This document shows, piece after piece, positions 9,200-17,857 of a stretch of DNA of 64,000 nt. Each line of letters begins with the position of its first letter. The stretch's first letter is position 1. Position numbers and translations under genes: made by a program. The stretch comes from an uncultured Clostridia bacterium (GTDB lineage: Bacteria > Bacillota > Clostridia > Oscillospirales > Acutalibacteraceae). The notes under the pieces are model-generated. The model saw only the letters and a list, made by a program, of their open reading frames with translations, was not told the origin of the DNA and made no database searches. The stretch covers positions 186,001 through 250,000 of the forward strand of contig CAMHMN010000001.1 in NCBI GenBank assembly GCA_946186245.1, written 5' to 3'.

Positions 9200-10144
9200 T
9201 TATAAATTGAAAATACCTTTTGCTCCGAGCAGAGCGATTCCCGCCGCGTTGTCACACGAAAAAGCAGGCTCCGCGAAATTTGCCGCTTCGTATCTCGAAG
9301 TGATACCGCTGCGTATCATCGCATCCGACATGACGCCTCCCGCATACACCAGAGGCAGTTGCCCGTATGCGGCAATGATCGCGTCGGTGATACCGATAAT
9401 GGAATTCATCACCGCCGTCAGGCAGAATTTGGCGACATACTGCTTGGACGCACCGTCCGCCAACAGCTTGCGGCACTTGTTTTCGATGCCGGAAAGAGAA
9501 CAGTCGCAGCCTCTCATGGTGGGTTTGAATCTGATCGTGTCGTCACATTCCACTGCCAGCTGCTCCAGATGAACGCCGCCGGGAAACGGGAGACCCATCA
9601 TCACAGCCGTGCGGTCTATCGCCTGTCCGGCCTTCAGATCGAGCGACGAAGCGATCAGTTCACAGTCAAATCCTGATCCGTTGCCGCTGACAATCAGCGC
9701 CTCTGTCGTCCCGCCTGAAACGTGAAAGGCGATGAATCGGCTGTTCATCAGCTCAAGCCGGCCGGAAGAATAGAGCGCGGCGGCGATATGCCCTTCCTGA
9801 TGGCTGAATTCCCTCATCGGCACGTTGAGAATGTCTGACAGAATGCGGGCGGTTGAGTGTCCTACGGTAAAGCAGGGCATATACGAACCGTCAATATTTC
9901 TGGGGCGTGTGGAAACGCTGACGCCGTCGATCCGCGAAAAGCCGCCTGCCTTTTCCCTGAGCGAAGAAATCACCTGCGGCAGCTGCACGGTGTGATGAAA
10001 CACCGCGTCGCTCTGGCGGACGCCTTTTTCACCCGGCTTGACCGGAAGCAGCATTTTGCTCTGAAAAACCTCAGCTGTCCGGGTGTCATACAGTGCCGCC
10101 GACGTGGTGTAATTGCTTGTGTCAATGCCGAGAACAAAGCTCAT
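9200..10144 (-). CDS. Kae1/TsaD-like ASKHA-fold protein (paralogue)
   Basis: A 314-residue protein of the Kae1/TsaD superfamily. It begins with an ATPase-type phosphate loop, GIDTSNYTTS, has the metal-site motif HQEGH near residue 116, a HVSGGTTEAL stretch where TsaD has SGGHT, and a C-terminal YAGGVMSDAM. True TsaD makes t6A at tRNA position 37. This protein diverges from TsaD at the first motif (normally GIETSCDET), so I think it is a clostridial paralogue whose role is unknown. It overlaps nusB by four bases (ATGA), which indicates coupled translation. Confidence 0.75.
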   Translation of the reverse strand: MSFVLGIDTSNYTTSAALYDTRTAEVFQSKMLLPVKPGEKGVRQSDAVFHHTVQLPQVISSLREKAGGFSRIDGVSVSTRPRNIDGSYMPCFTVGHSTARILSDILNVPMREFSHQEGHIAAALYSSGRLELMNSRFIAFHVSGGTTEALIVSGNGSGFDCELIASSLDLKAGQAIDRTAVMMGLPFPGGVHLEQLAVECDDTIRFKPTMRGCDCSLSGIENKCRKLLADGASKQYVAKFCLTAVMNSIIGITDAIIAAYGQLPLVYAGGVMSDAMIRSGITSRYEAANFAEPAFSCDNAAGIALLGAKGIFNL

Positions 10145-10593
10145 TGGGCATCCCCCTCAGCCGAGGGGGACGACGCAGACGGTGCGAATTCCCCGGACTG
10201 ATATTTTTTCAGGAATCCTCCGAGCACGCCGTTGACATAACCCGATTCGTCCTTGCCGGAAAATCTCTTTGTCAGCTCCACCGCTTCATTGATGGAAACG
10301 GTAGGATCGAGGTCCGGTATGTATATGATTTCATAAACAGCCAGTCTCAATGCGGCAAGTACGACCTTGGAAAGCCGGTTGATGCTGCGTCTGACCAGTA
10401 AAGATGAAATGTAAGAGTCAATTTCCTGTCGATGTGCAAACACTCCGTTAAGCAGCTGCCTTGCATAGTCGGAAATCTCGGAATCCCTTGCATCTCCGGC
10501 GTTTTTGAATATTTCCTCCGGTTCGTTGCCGTTGAATGATTCCTCAAAGATAAATTCAAAAGCCTGTTGTCTTGATTCACGTCTGTTAAGCAT
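10141..10593 (-). CDS. nusB: Transcription antitermination factor NusB
   Basis: A 150-residue all-helical protein. Motifs are RRESRQQAFEFIFE at the N-terminus and RLAVYEIIYIPDLDPTVSINEAVELTKRF in the C-terminal half. NusB with S10 (NusE) binds boxA in rRNA leaders and promotes antitermination and rRNA maturation. It is the first gene of the long minus-strand operon running to recN, with its own GGAGGAG site and a promoter about 90 bases upstream. Confidence 0.94.
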   Translation of the reverse strand: MLNRRESRQQAFEFIFEESFNGNEPEEIFKNAGDARDSEISDYARQLLNGVFAHRQEIDSYISSLLVRRSINRLSKVVLAALRLAVYEIIYIPDLDPTVSINEAVELTKRFSGKDESGYVNGVLGGFLKKYQSGEFAPSASSPSAEGDAQ

Positions 10594-10679
10594 AAATCTC
10601 CTCCGAAATATGGGATTAGTTTCTAATACACCCTTGGTTTATGAATAAAGCCGATACTTACCCATTTTTATTTATACCT

Positions 10680-10709
10680 ATTATAGCACATCCGTTTATG
10701 CTTTCACAA
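10680..10709 (-). promoter_or_regulatory. Promoter of the nusB-recN operon
   Basis: On the minus strand TTGTGA and TATAAT are spaced by 18 bases. It is the only good candidate upstream of nusB and is divergent from the promoter at 10812. Confidence 0.55.
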
Positions 10710-10811
10710 CACTTTTATGATGATTTTTATTTTTATTCATTTTTTATTCATTAATGGATCATATCATGTCGGAAGTCAATGCCGAAAAAGCATAATTGCT
10801 CCTTTTTGTAC

Positions 10812-10840
10812 TTGACATATCGGTTGGAATAAAATATAAT
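10812..10840 (+). promoter_or_regulatory. Consensus sigma-A promoter for the 10888 gene
   Basis: Perfect TTGACA and perfect TATAAT with a 17-base spacer, about 45 bases before the ATG at 10888. Confidence 0.8.
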
Positions 10841-10887
10841 ATACTTTATAATTTAGACACTATAAATATGATAGGAGAGTTGGCTGT

Positions 10888-11259
10888 ATGACTACGGCAT
10901 GTGTTGCCATTATTTTTATTGTATTGATTTCTTCCTATATATGTTCGCGCAGGGGATATGTGACGGTGGGTCGTTCCATCTTGCCTATTGCACTGGTTCC
11001 CGTGGGGCACATCATCGGCACGGAAGTGATCGTCCGCCTGATGAAGGTGGCCGGCCTGCTAAAAGAAATTGCCGCGGCAATGTCTATTGTGACAGCGGTG
11101 GACGTAGCGGGATGTGTCGTAGGCTGCACCGTTGTTTTTTTCCTGTCGCATTCCATTTTCAGGAGAAATGCGACCCGACGCACCTATTATACTACTCTGT
11201 CGGTCTTCATGGTCATATTGACGCTTGCACTTCTGATTAATTATTACAACGGTTTTTAA
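10888..11259 (+). CDS. Small integral membrane protein, unknown function
   Basis: A 123-residue hydrophobic protein. Membrane segments are apparent at about residues 1-18, 28-50, 60-88 and 100-118. A GGAGAG site lies about nine bases before the ATG. It has its own consensus promoter and a following terminator, so it is probably a monocistronic, well-expressed transcript. I do not recognise the family. The basic stretch RRNATRR lies between the last two helices. Confidence 0.75.
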   Translation: MTTACVAIIFIVLISSYICSRRGYVTVGRSILPIALVPVGHIIGTEVIVRLMKVAGLLKEIAAAMSIVTAVDVAGCVVGCTVVFFLSHSIFRRNATRRTYYTTLSVFMVILTLALLINYYNGF

Positions 11260-11299
11260 TCATTTGTATTTTGTCTTTTGCGGAAATCGCAGTCCGGTC

Positions 11300-11357
11300 A
11301 AGCTGCCGCATTCATTGCCAGTGATTGCAGCGGCTTGTTTTCTTTTTTTTTTTCTTT
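11300..11357 (+). terminator. Intrinsic terminator after the 10888 gene
   Basis: An imperfect 15-base stem (AAGCTGCCGC... pairing with ...GCAGCGGCTT) is followed by a T-rich tract of about 20 bases. Confidence 0.7.
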
Positions 11358-11461
11358 CTGACGTGAAAATGTAAACAAAATGTAAATTGATCGGATCCGT
11401 AAAGGGAAACGTCACTCATTTTTCGTATATAATCAATAAGCGAAAAAAGGGAGGAAGGCGT

Positions 11462-12511
11462 ATGAGCGAACCCATCAGACAGACGATTCTAGACGACAAG
11501 CTTGGAATTAGGGAGCAGACCGAGCAGATAGAAAAGCTGATTCTATCTCCCTACGCAACGCTTTCCTGCCAATCCATCGGACGTGACCGCAAAGAACCTC
11601 CATGTGAAATGCGCACGGTTTTCCAGCGGGACAGGGACAGGATCATCCATTGCAAGGCATTCAGGCGACTGAAGCATAAGACGCAGGTTTATCTTGCCCC
11701 CGGCAACGATCATTACCGCACACGGCTGGTGCACACGCTGGAAGTGTCTCAGATTGCCCGCGCCATCGCCCGTTCACTGCGGCTCAATGAAGATCTGACC
11801 GAAGCGATCTCGCTTGGACACGACCTGGGGCATACGCCCTTCGGACATGCAGGCGAAAGGGTGCTGGATATTGTACTTGCTTCGTCGGGCGGTTTCCGGC
11901 ATTATGAGCAGGGCGTCCGGGTGGTGGAAAAGCTGGAAAACGACGGAAAAGGGCTGAACCTAACCAAAGAAGTCCGGGACGGCATCATGTGCCACACCAA
12001 AGGCCCGGAAGCATTTACCCCGGAAGGCAGAATCGTTCGCATCGCGGACAAAATCGCCTATATGAATCACGACATCGACGACAGCATAAGAGCCGGCATT
12101 CTCAGCGAGGAGGATATTCCTTCCCACCTCAGAGATATTCTGGGGACAGGCTCTTCCAGACGCATCAACAATATGATACTCAATGTCTATCAGAACAGTC
12201 ATGAGGGAAACATCGGCATGTCAGAGGATTTCTCCAAGGCATTCTATGAGCTGCACTCATTCCTTTATCGCAATGTATACAGGGACAGCGCCGCAAAGGT
12301 AGAGGAAGGGAAGGCGGAGGAGCTGATCGAGATTCTCTTCCATTATCTGTGCAACCATCCGAACAGGGTGCCGGTTGAATACCGTCAGATCATGAGGGAA
12401 GAGGGCGTCAACAGGGCGGTCGCGGATTATATTGCCGGAATGAGCGACACCTATGTGGTAGAGCTTTACAAAGAAATCTTCATACCAAAAGGCTGGGAGG
12501 TTCATTCCTGA
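11462..12511 (+). CDS. dgt: dGTPase-like HD-domain triphosphohydrolase
   Basis: The protein is about 349 residues. The HD metal site is visible as YRTRLVHTLEVSQIARAI and AISLGHDLGHTPFGHAGE. Proteins of this family hydrolyse dNTPs to deoxynucleosides and triphosphate. In Clostridia this length variant commonly precedes dnaG, as here. I start it at MSEPIRQ, with GGGAGG six bases upstream; the ORF track begins 25 residues earlier without a ribosome binding site. Substrate preference (dGTP or broader) is not visible. Confidence 0.88.
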   Translation: MSEPIRQTILDDKLGIREQTEQIEKLILSPYATLSCQSIGRDRKEPPCEMRTVFQRDRDRIIHCKAFRRLKHKTQVYLAPGNDHYRTRLVHTLEVSQIARAIARSLRLNEDLTEAISLGHDLGHTPFGHAGERVLDIVLASSGGFRHYEQGVRVVEKLENDGKGLNLTKEVRDGIMCHTKGPEAFTPEGRIVRIADKIAYMNHDIDDSIRAGILSEEDIPSHLRDILGTGSSRRINNMILNVYQNSHEGNIGMSEDFSKAFYELHSFLYRNVYRDSAAKVEEGKAEELIEILFHYLCNHPNRVPVEYRQIMREEGVNRAVADYIAGMSDTYVVELYKEIFIPKGWEVHS

Positions 12512-12544
12512 CCTTATTCTTTTATCCCATCTGAGGAAGGAGTA

Positions 12545-14305
12545 ATGCATCTCTTGCTTTCGCAGGAATTTATCAACGAAGTCAAGGACAGAAATGACAT
12601 AACCGATGTGATAAGCGGATATGTCAGCCTGAAGAGAAGCGGACGCAATTCCAAAGGACTGTGTCCTTTTCATTCGGAAAAAACGCCGTCCTTCACGGTG
12701 TACGGAGATACGGCGTCGTTCTATTGCTTTGGTTGTCAGGCGGGCGGCGACGTGATCGGCTTTATTCGGAGAATAGAAAACCTGGATTACATCGAAGCCG
12801 TTAAGTTTCTTGCCAACCGGGCGGGGCTGGCGGTTCCCGAAGAGGGAAAAAATGACGGGCTGTCTCACATGCGGCTGAGAATACGTGAACAGAACCGGGA
12901 AGCGGGAAGGTTTTTCTACAAATCCCTTTATTCACCCGCCGGAAGGCAGGCGCTGGAATATTTTCATTCACGCGGTTTGTCTGACGAAACCATCCGGCAC
13001 TTCGGGCTGGGCTGGTCGCCTGACGGCTGGGATTTTCTGGCGCGTCATCTTCAGGAACTGGGGTATAAGCGCGATGAAATACTGGCAGCCGATCTCGGTT
13101 ACACATCGAGGAAGGGAGGCATCATCGACCGTTTCCGCAACAGGGTGATGTTTCCGATCTTCGATCTGCAAGGCAATGTGGTAGCCTTCGGCGGCAGAAA
13201 GTTTACCGAGGACGTGGTCGGCGGCAAGTATGTCAATACCAGCGATACCCTGATTTATAAAAAAACCAACCATCTATTTGCCATGAATCTTGCCAAAAAC
13301 TGCAAGTCACGCGAGCTGATACTCTGTGAAGGATATATGGACGTCATCGCTCTTCATCAGGCGGGATTTTCCAATGCGGTGGCGGCTCTCGGCACAGCCG
13401 TCACACCACAGCAGGCCAGAGTCCTTCATAAATACGCCGACAGGGTGGTTCTCTCACAGGACGGGGATGAGGCAGGTCAGAAATCCATTGCCCGTTCCAT
13501 TCCGATCATGAAGGAGGAAGGTCTGGATGTGCGGGTGCTGCAGATCACCGGCGCGAAGGATCCGGATGAATTTATCAGGAAATACGGGCCGGAGCGTTTC
13601 AAGAGCCTTCTGGAGGGCTGCTCAAACGATATTGAATACAGCCTCATGCGCATAGAATCAAAATACGACGTCTCGACCGACGATGGCCGGCTTCATTACC
13701 TGCGGGAAGTGTGCAACTATCTCAGCGGGCTGGGAGGGCTGGAGCGTGAAGTGTACGCGGCGAGAATCGCGGACAAGCTCCACATCGAAAAATCCGCCGT
13801 CATCAGTCAGTCGGAGGCTTCCGCACGCCGCAGGGCGAGAATGGAAAAGGACAAGGAATTCCGCGAAATGGCAAAAAACACCGCCGGCATCGGCAGCAGA
13901 ATCAACCCTGAACGCAGCGCGAATCTCCGGGCGTCAAACGCCGAATATTCCCTGCTGTCAATGCTTTTTCTGCATCAGGATATGATTGATAAAACGGCAG
14001 TCCTGCTTCCTCCGGAGGATTTTGTCACGGAATTCGGCAGAAAAATCTATTCCGAGTTTATCGAGATTCACTCATCCGGCCAGGAGATCAGTGTATCACT
14101 GCTTTCCACCCGATTCAGCGAAGAGGAATGCGCCGAAATCGTCCGTATTGTCAACTGCTACGACTCGGTCGCAAAGGATGATTACGATACGCTGATCAGC
14201 ATTATCAAAAACGAGAGATTCACTCCCAAGCCGCAGGACGCCGCGAAGCTCTCTGCGGACGAGCTTCTTGAGCAGATGAACCGCCTAAAGAAGAAAAAAA
14301 ACTGA
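12545..14305 (+). CDS. dnaG: DNA primase DnaG
   Basis: DnaG makes RNA primers at the replication fork. The 586-residue protein has the CHC2 zinc site (Cys40, His43, Cys61, Cys64), the RNA polymerase core and the TOPRIM metal site (CEGYMDVIALH and QDGDEAG). The helical C-terminus should contact DnaB helicase. GAGGAAGGAG precedes the ATG. It lies just upstream of three sigma factor genes, an expanded form of the usual Firmicutes dnaG-sigA pair. Confidence 0.96.
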   Translation: MHLLLSQEFINEVKDRNDITDVISGYVSLKRSGRNSKGLCPFHSEKTPSFTVYGDTASFYCFGCQAGGDVIGFIRRIENLDYIEAVKFLANRAGLAVPEEGKNDGLSHMRLRIREQNREAGRFFYKSLYSPAGRQALEYFHSRGLSDETIRHFGLGWSPDGWDFLARHLQELGYKRDEILAADLGYTSRKGGIIDRFRNRVMFPIFDLQGNVVAFGGRKFTEDVVGGKYVNTSDTLIYKKTNHLFAMNLAKNCKSRELILCEGYMDVIALHQAGFSNAVAALGTAVTPQQARVLHKYADRVVLSQDGDEAGQKSIARSIPIMKEEGLDVRVLQITGAKDPDEFIRKYGPERFKSLLEGCSNDIEYSLMRIESKYDVSTDDGRLHYLREVCNYLSGLGGLEREVYAARIADKLHIEKSAVISQSEASARRRARMEKDKEFREMAKNTAGIGSRINPERSANLRASNAEYSLLSMLFLHQDMIDKTAVLLPPEDFVTEFGRKIYSEFIEIHSSGQEISVSLLSTRFSEEECAEIVRIVNCYDSVAKDDYDTLISIIKNERFTPKPQDAAKLSADELLEQMNRLKKKKN

Positions 14306-14404
14306 TTTAAAATCCGGTTACCAAAAATCGGGTTGAATATAATAAAGAATGACTTTTTAAGTCGCAAAGCATATTCCCAAAGCAACGAAAGGTTGATAAA
14401 ACAC

Positions 14405-15508
14405 ATGGCAGCAACAAACGCAAAGTCTATTCTCAGGGAACTTGCCGAGAGAGCCAAGGCCAACGGCAGGATTTCTCATCAGGAAATTATGGATGCACTG
14501 GCAGACGTCGATGTAAATCCCGAAACCATCGAGAGCTTTTACTTAAAGCTGGAAAGCATGGAAATCGAGATTATTGAAAACGATGAAGACAGCCTGTCCA
14601 TAGAATCGTTGGAAATCAATGAAGACGATGACGACGAGGAAAGAGGCAGCAATTATTATAATGACGCCGAAGCAATGGGCATCTATGTGGAGGATCCTGT
14701 CAAGGCATATTTAAGAGATATCGGAAAAATCAGGCTTCTTTCAAACGACGAGGAAAAGGAGCTTGCCGCAAAAATAATGGCGGGCGACAAGGAAGCAAAG
14801 AAAAGACTCAGCGAGGCCAATCTCCGTCTGGTAGTCAGCATTGCAAAGAAGTACATGAATCGCGGTCTGCAATTCCTCGATCTCATCCAGGAGGGAAATC
14901 TGGGTCTGATCAAGGCGGTGGAGAAGTTTGATCCCAGCAAGGGATTCAAATTTTCCACGTATGCTACCTGGTGGATCCGTCAGGCGATCACCCGTGCCAT
15001 AGCGGATCAGGCAAGGACCATACGCATTCCTGTCCACATGGTGGAAACCATCAATAAAGTCAAGCGAGCCAAGGCACAGCTCACAGCGGAGAACGAGAAG
15101 GAGCCGCGTCCCGAAGAAATCGCTCAGCTGCTCGGAATGGATGCCGAAAAGGTGCGGGAAATCATCCGTATTTCACAGGAACCCGTTTCTCTCGAAACCC
15201 CGATAGGGGAGGAAGAGGACAGTCATCTGGGAGATTTTATCAAGGATGAAGATCAGGCGGCCCCGGAGGACGCGGTGGGCAACATGATTCTTCACGACCT
15301 GATTTCCGAGGTGCTGGATACGCTCACTGAACGCGAGGCGGAGGTCATCCGTCTGAGATACGGTCTGGAGGACGGCAGATGCCATACGTTGGAGGAAGTG
15401 GGCAAGCAGTTTGACGTCACAAGAGAACGCATCCGTCAGATCGAGGTAAAGGCGATACGCAAACTCAGACATGTCACACGCAGCAGCAAGCTCAAAGGCT
15501 TTACATAA
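14405..15508 (+). CDS. RpoD-type sigma-70 factor, first of three tandem copies
   Basis: About 367 residues. It has an N-terminal region 1.1-like segment ([21 protein letters not shown]), region 1.2 ([11 protein letters not shown]), regions 2.1-2.4 ending [20 protein letters not shown], region 3, and region 4 with [19 protein letters not shown]. The helix-turn-helix ends [11 protein letters not shown] rather than the classic PSRS form. The start MAATNAK has an AAAGG site twelve bases upstream; the ORF track begins at an upstream TTG. All recognition regions look intact, so it is probably a functional group 1 or 2 sigma factor. Confidence 0.9.
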   Translation: MAATNAKSILRELAERAKANGRISHQEIMDALADVDVNPETIESFYLKLESMEIEIIENDEDSLSIESLEINEDDDDEERGSNYYNDAEAMGIYVEDPVKAYLRDIGKIRLLSNDEEKELAAKIMAGDKEAKKRLSEANLRLVVSIAKKYMNRGLQFLDLIQEGNLGLIKAVEKFDPSKGFKFSTYATWWIRQAITRAIADQARTIRIPVHMVETINKVKRAKAQLTAENEKEPRPEEIAQLLGMDAEKVREIIRISQEPVSLETPIGEEEDSHLGDFIKDEDQAAPEDAVGNMILHDLISEVLDTLTEREAEVIRLRYGLEDGRCHTLEEVGKQFDVTRERIRQIEVKAIRKLRHVTRSSKLKGFT

Positions 15509-15542
15509 TTGCTCATGGTGTTTTTAAGGGAGGGATTGTTTA

Positions 15543-16598
15543 GTGAGTACGTCAGAAAAAAAAGAAACGCTTAGAAAGATTGTTGAATCGGGAAAATCCA
15601 AAGGAAGTCTCAGCAACAGGGAAATAATAGATACGTTGGCCGACGTCAATATCAGCGCGGAGCAGCTGGAAAAACTCTACGACAAGCTGGAGGCAAACGG
15701 CATTGAAATCGTTGAGGATTCACTGGACGATGTCATAGATGATATCTCCTCTGATGCCGGCAGCGATGAAGTTCTGGTGGACGATTCGGTTAAAATGTAC
15801 CTCCGAGAAATCGGCAGCATCGAAATGCTTACTCCCGAAGAAGAAAAGGATATTGCACGCAGGATTACCGAAGGGGATAACAGCGCCAAAAAGCGTTTGA
15901 GCGATGCCAATCTCAGGCTGGTGGTCAGTATAGCCAAAAGATACATGAATCGCGGTCTGCCGTTCCTCGACCTGATCCAGGAAGGTAATCTGGGTCTGAT
16001 CAAGGCAGTGGATAAATTTGATCCTACCAAGGGATTCCGTTTTTCGACTTACGCGACATGGTGGATCAGACAGTCCATCACCCGTGCCATCGCGGATCAG
16101 TCCAGGACCATACGAATACCTGTTCATATGGTGGAAAATATAAATAAAGTAAAGCGTGCAAAAGCACAGCTTCTTGCGGAAAATGAAAAAGAACCTCGTC
16201 CCGAGGACATTGCCGATCTGCTCGGCATGGACGAGGCAAAGGTGCGTGAAATCATACGCATTTCCCAGGAGCCGGTTTCTCTTGAAACACCTATCGGAGA
16301 AGAAGAGGACAGCCACCTGGGGGATTTCATCAAGGACGATGAACAGAAAGCACCCGAGGACGTGGTGAGCAATATGATGCTGCACGACCTGATTTCGGAA
16401 GTATTGGAAACCCTCAGTGAAAGGGAAGCCGAGGTAATCCGCCTGCGGTACGGTCTGGTTGACGGAAGATGTCACACTCTGGAAGAAGTGGGACTCAGAT
16501 TTGATGTGACCCGCGAACGTATCAGGCAGATAGAAGCCAAGGCTTTGAGAAAACTCAGACAGTTTACCAGAAGAAACAAGCTCAACGGATATACATAA
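15543..16598 (+). CDS. RpoD-type sigma-70 factor, second of three tandem copies
   Basis: 351 residues, GTG start after GGGAGGG. It begins with the same short region 1.1 type as its neighbours ([21 protein letters not shown]). Regions 2 to 4 are nearly identical in motif content to the first copy: [60 protein letters not shown]. It ends [11 protein letters not shown]. The shared region 3 and region 4.1 wording with copy one, and not with copy three, suggests these two are the more recent duplication. Confidence 0.9.
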   Translation: MSTSEKKETLRKIVESGKSKGSLSNREIIDTLADVNISAEQLEKLYDKLEANGIEIVEDSLDDVIDDISSDAGSDEVLVDDSVKMYLREIGSIEMLTPEEEKDIARRITEGDNSAKKRLSDANLRLVVSIAKRYMNRGLPFLDLIQEGNLGLIKAVDKFDPTKGFRFSTYATWWIRQSITRAIADQSRTIRIPVHMVENINKVKRAKAQLLAENEKEPRPEDIADLLGMDEAKVREIIRISQEPVSLETPIGEEEDSHLGDFIKDDEQKAPEDVVSNMMLHDLISEVLETLSEREAEVIRLRYGLVDGRCHTLEEVGLRFDVTRERIRQIEAKALRKLRQFTRRNKLNGYT

Positions 16599-16643
16599 TC
16601 GAGGCTTTTTCGACAGCAACGAATCATGAGGGAGGGAATATCA

Positions 16644-17714
16644 TTGAATCCGACCGATAAAAAGGGCACTCTGCGCAAACTTGCCGAAAAGGGGAAAGAA
16701 AAAGGCAGTCTCAGCAATCAGGAAATCCTTGACGCGCTGGCAGAAATCAATTTCAGTCCGGAACAGCTCGAAAAGCTATATGACAAGCTGGAAGCCAACG
16801 GCATTCAGATTGTGGAGGACAGCGTTGAGGAGGAATCCCTGGAAGAACTGGGGTCAGGCGAAGGCGAGGCTTCCTATGACGGCAGTTTGATCGACGATCC
16901 TGTCAAAATGTATCTCAGGGAAATCGGCAGCATTCCCATGCTCAAATCCGAGGAAGAACAGGATATTGCCCGTCGAATTGCAGAAGGCGACGAAAGTGCG
17001 AAAAAGAGGCTCTGCGAAGCAAATCTCCGGCTGGTAGTGAGCATCGCGAAACGATATATCGGAAGAGGAATGCCTCTGCTTGATCTGATTCAGGAGGGAA
17101 ATCTCGGACTAATCAAAGCTGTGGACAAGTTCGATCCGTCAAAAGGGTTCAAGTTTTCGACCTATGCGACCTGGTGGATCCGTCAGTCTGTATCGCGTGC
17201 CATCGCAGATCAGGCCAGAACCATCCGGATTCCCGTTCACATGGTAGAGAATATCAATCGCGTAAAAAAGGCGCAGAGTTTTCTGCTTAACGAAAAGGGA
17301 AAAGAACCGACTAACGCAGAGGTGGCAAAGTTTGTTGATATGCCCGAAGAAAAAGTCGTGGAAATCATGCGCATTTCACAGGATACTGTTTCATTGGAAA
17401 CCCCTATCGGAGAAGACGGAGAAAGCCTTTTTGGCGATACAATTAAAGATGAAACACAGGAGGATCCGGAGGATGCGGCTTCGGACAGCATGTTGAAGAA
17501 GGAGATCAACGCCGCACTTCGTACCCTTACGCCGCGGGAGATGGCTGTGCTCAAGCTTCGTCACGGTATTGACGGCGAACGGGAGCATACTCTGGAAGAG
17601 GTGGGAGCGCAGTTCAATGTGACCCGCGAAAGAATCCGGCAGATCGAAGCCAAAGCCCTTCGGAAGTTGAGACATCCCAGCCGCAGCAAAAAGCTGAAGG
17701 ATTTTCTTTCCTGA
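16644..17714 (+). CDS. rpoD: RpoD-type sigma-70 factor, third of three tandem copies
   Basis: About 356 residues. I place the start at TTG 16644 ([10 protein letters not shown]) because GGGAGGG lies about seven bases upstream, as for the second copy; the ORF track uses an ATG that precedes this site. The C-terminus [15 protein letters not shown] and region 4.1 ([14 protein letters not shown]) match the classic housekeeping sigma-A/RpoD sequence best of the three. Region 3 differs from copies one and two ([21 protein letters not shown]). I therefore name this one rpoD, but assignment of the housekeeping role is inference. Confidence 0.85.
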   Translation: MNPTDKKGTLRKLAEKGKEKGSLSNQEILDALAEINFSPEQLEKLYDKLEANGIQIVEDSVEEESLEELGSGEGEASYDGSLIDDPVKMYLREIGSIPMLKSEEEQDIARRIAEGDESAKKRLCEANLRLVVSIAKRYIGRGMPLLDLIQEGNLGLIKAVDKFDPSKGFKFSTYATWWIRQSVSRAIADQARTIRIPVHMVENINRVKKAQSFLLNEKGKEPTNAEVAKFVDMPEEKVVEIMRISQDTVSLETPIGEDGESLFGDTIKDETQEDPEDAASDSMLKKEINAALRTLTPREMAVLKLRHGIDGEREHTLEEVGAQFNVTRERIRQIEAKALRKLRHPSRSKKLKDFLS

Positions 17715-17723
17715 CCGGTCGAG

Positions 17724-17759
17724 GTGAATTCTGAATAAAAAATAAATAATTGAATTCAC
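17724..17759. repeat. Inverted repeat GTGAATTC / GAATTCAC
   Basis: A perfect 8-base inverted repeat with a 20-base AT-rich spacer, between the third sigma gene and the promoter at 17767. There is no T-tract, so it is not an obvious terminator. It could be an operator or a weak hairpin. Confidence 0.45.
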
Positions 17760-17766
17760 AATCCTG

Positions 17767-17798
17767 TTGACAATCCGCCGTTTTTATTCTAATATAAT
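17767..17798 (+). promoter_or_regulatory. Likely promoter for the repeat membrane protein
   Basis: TTGACA is followed by overlapping -10 candidates: TAATAT with a 17-base spacer, or TATAAT with 20 bases. It lies about 60 bases before the ATG at 17858. Confidence 0.5.
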
Positions 17799-17857
17799 AC
17801 TGTGTGGTATCCCATGCCATTTACAAACGAAGTTTATTTGAAGGGAAGTATTATGTA

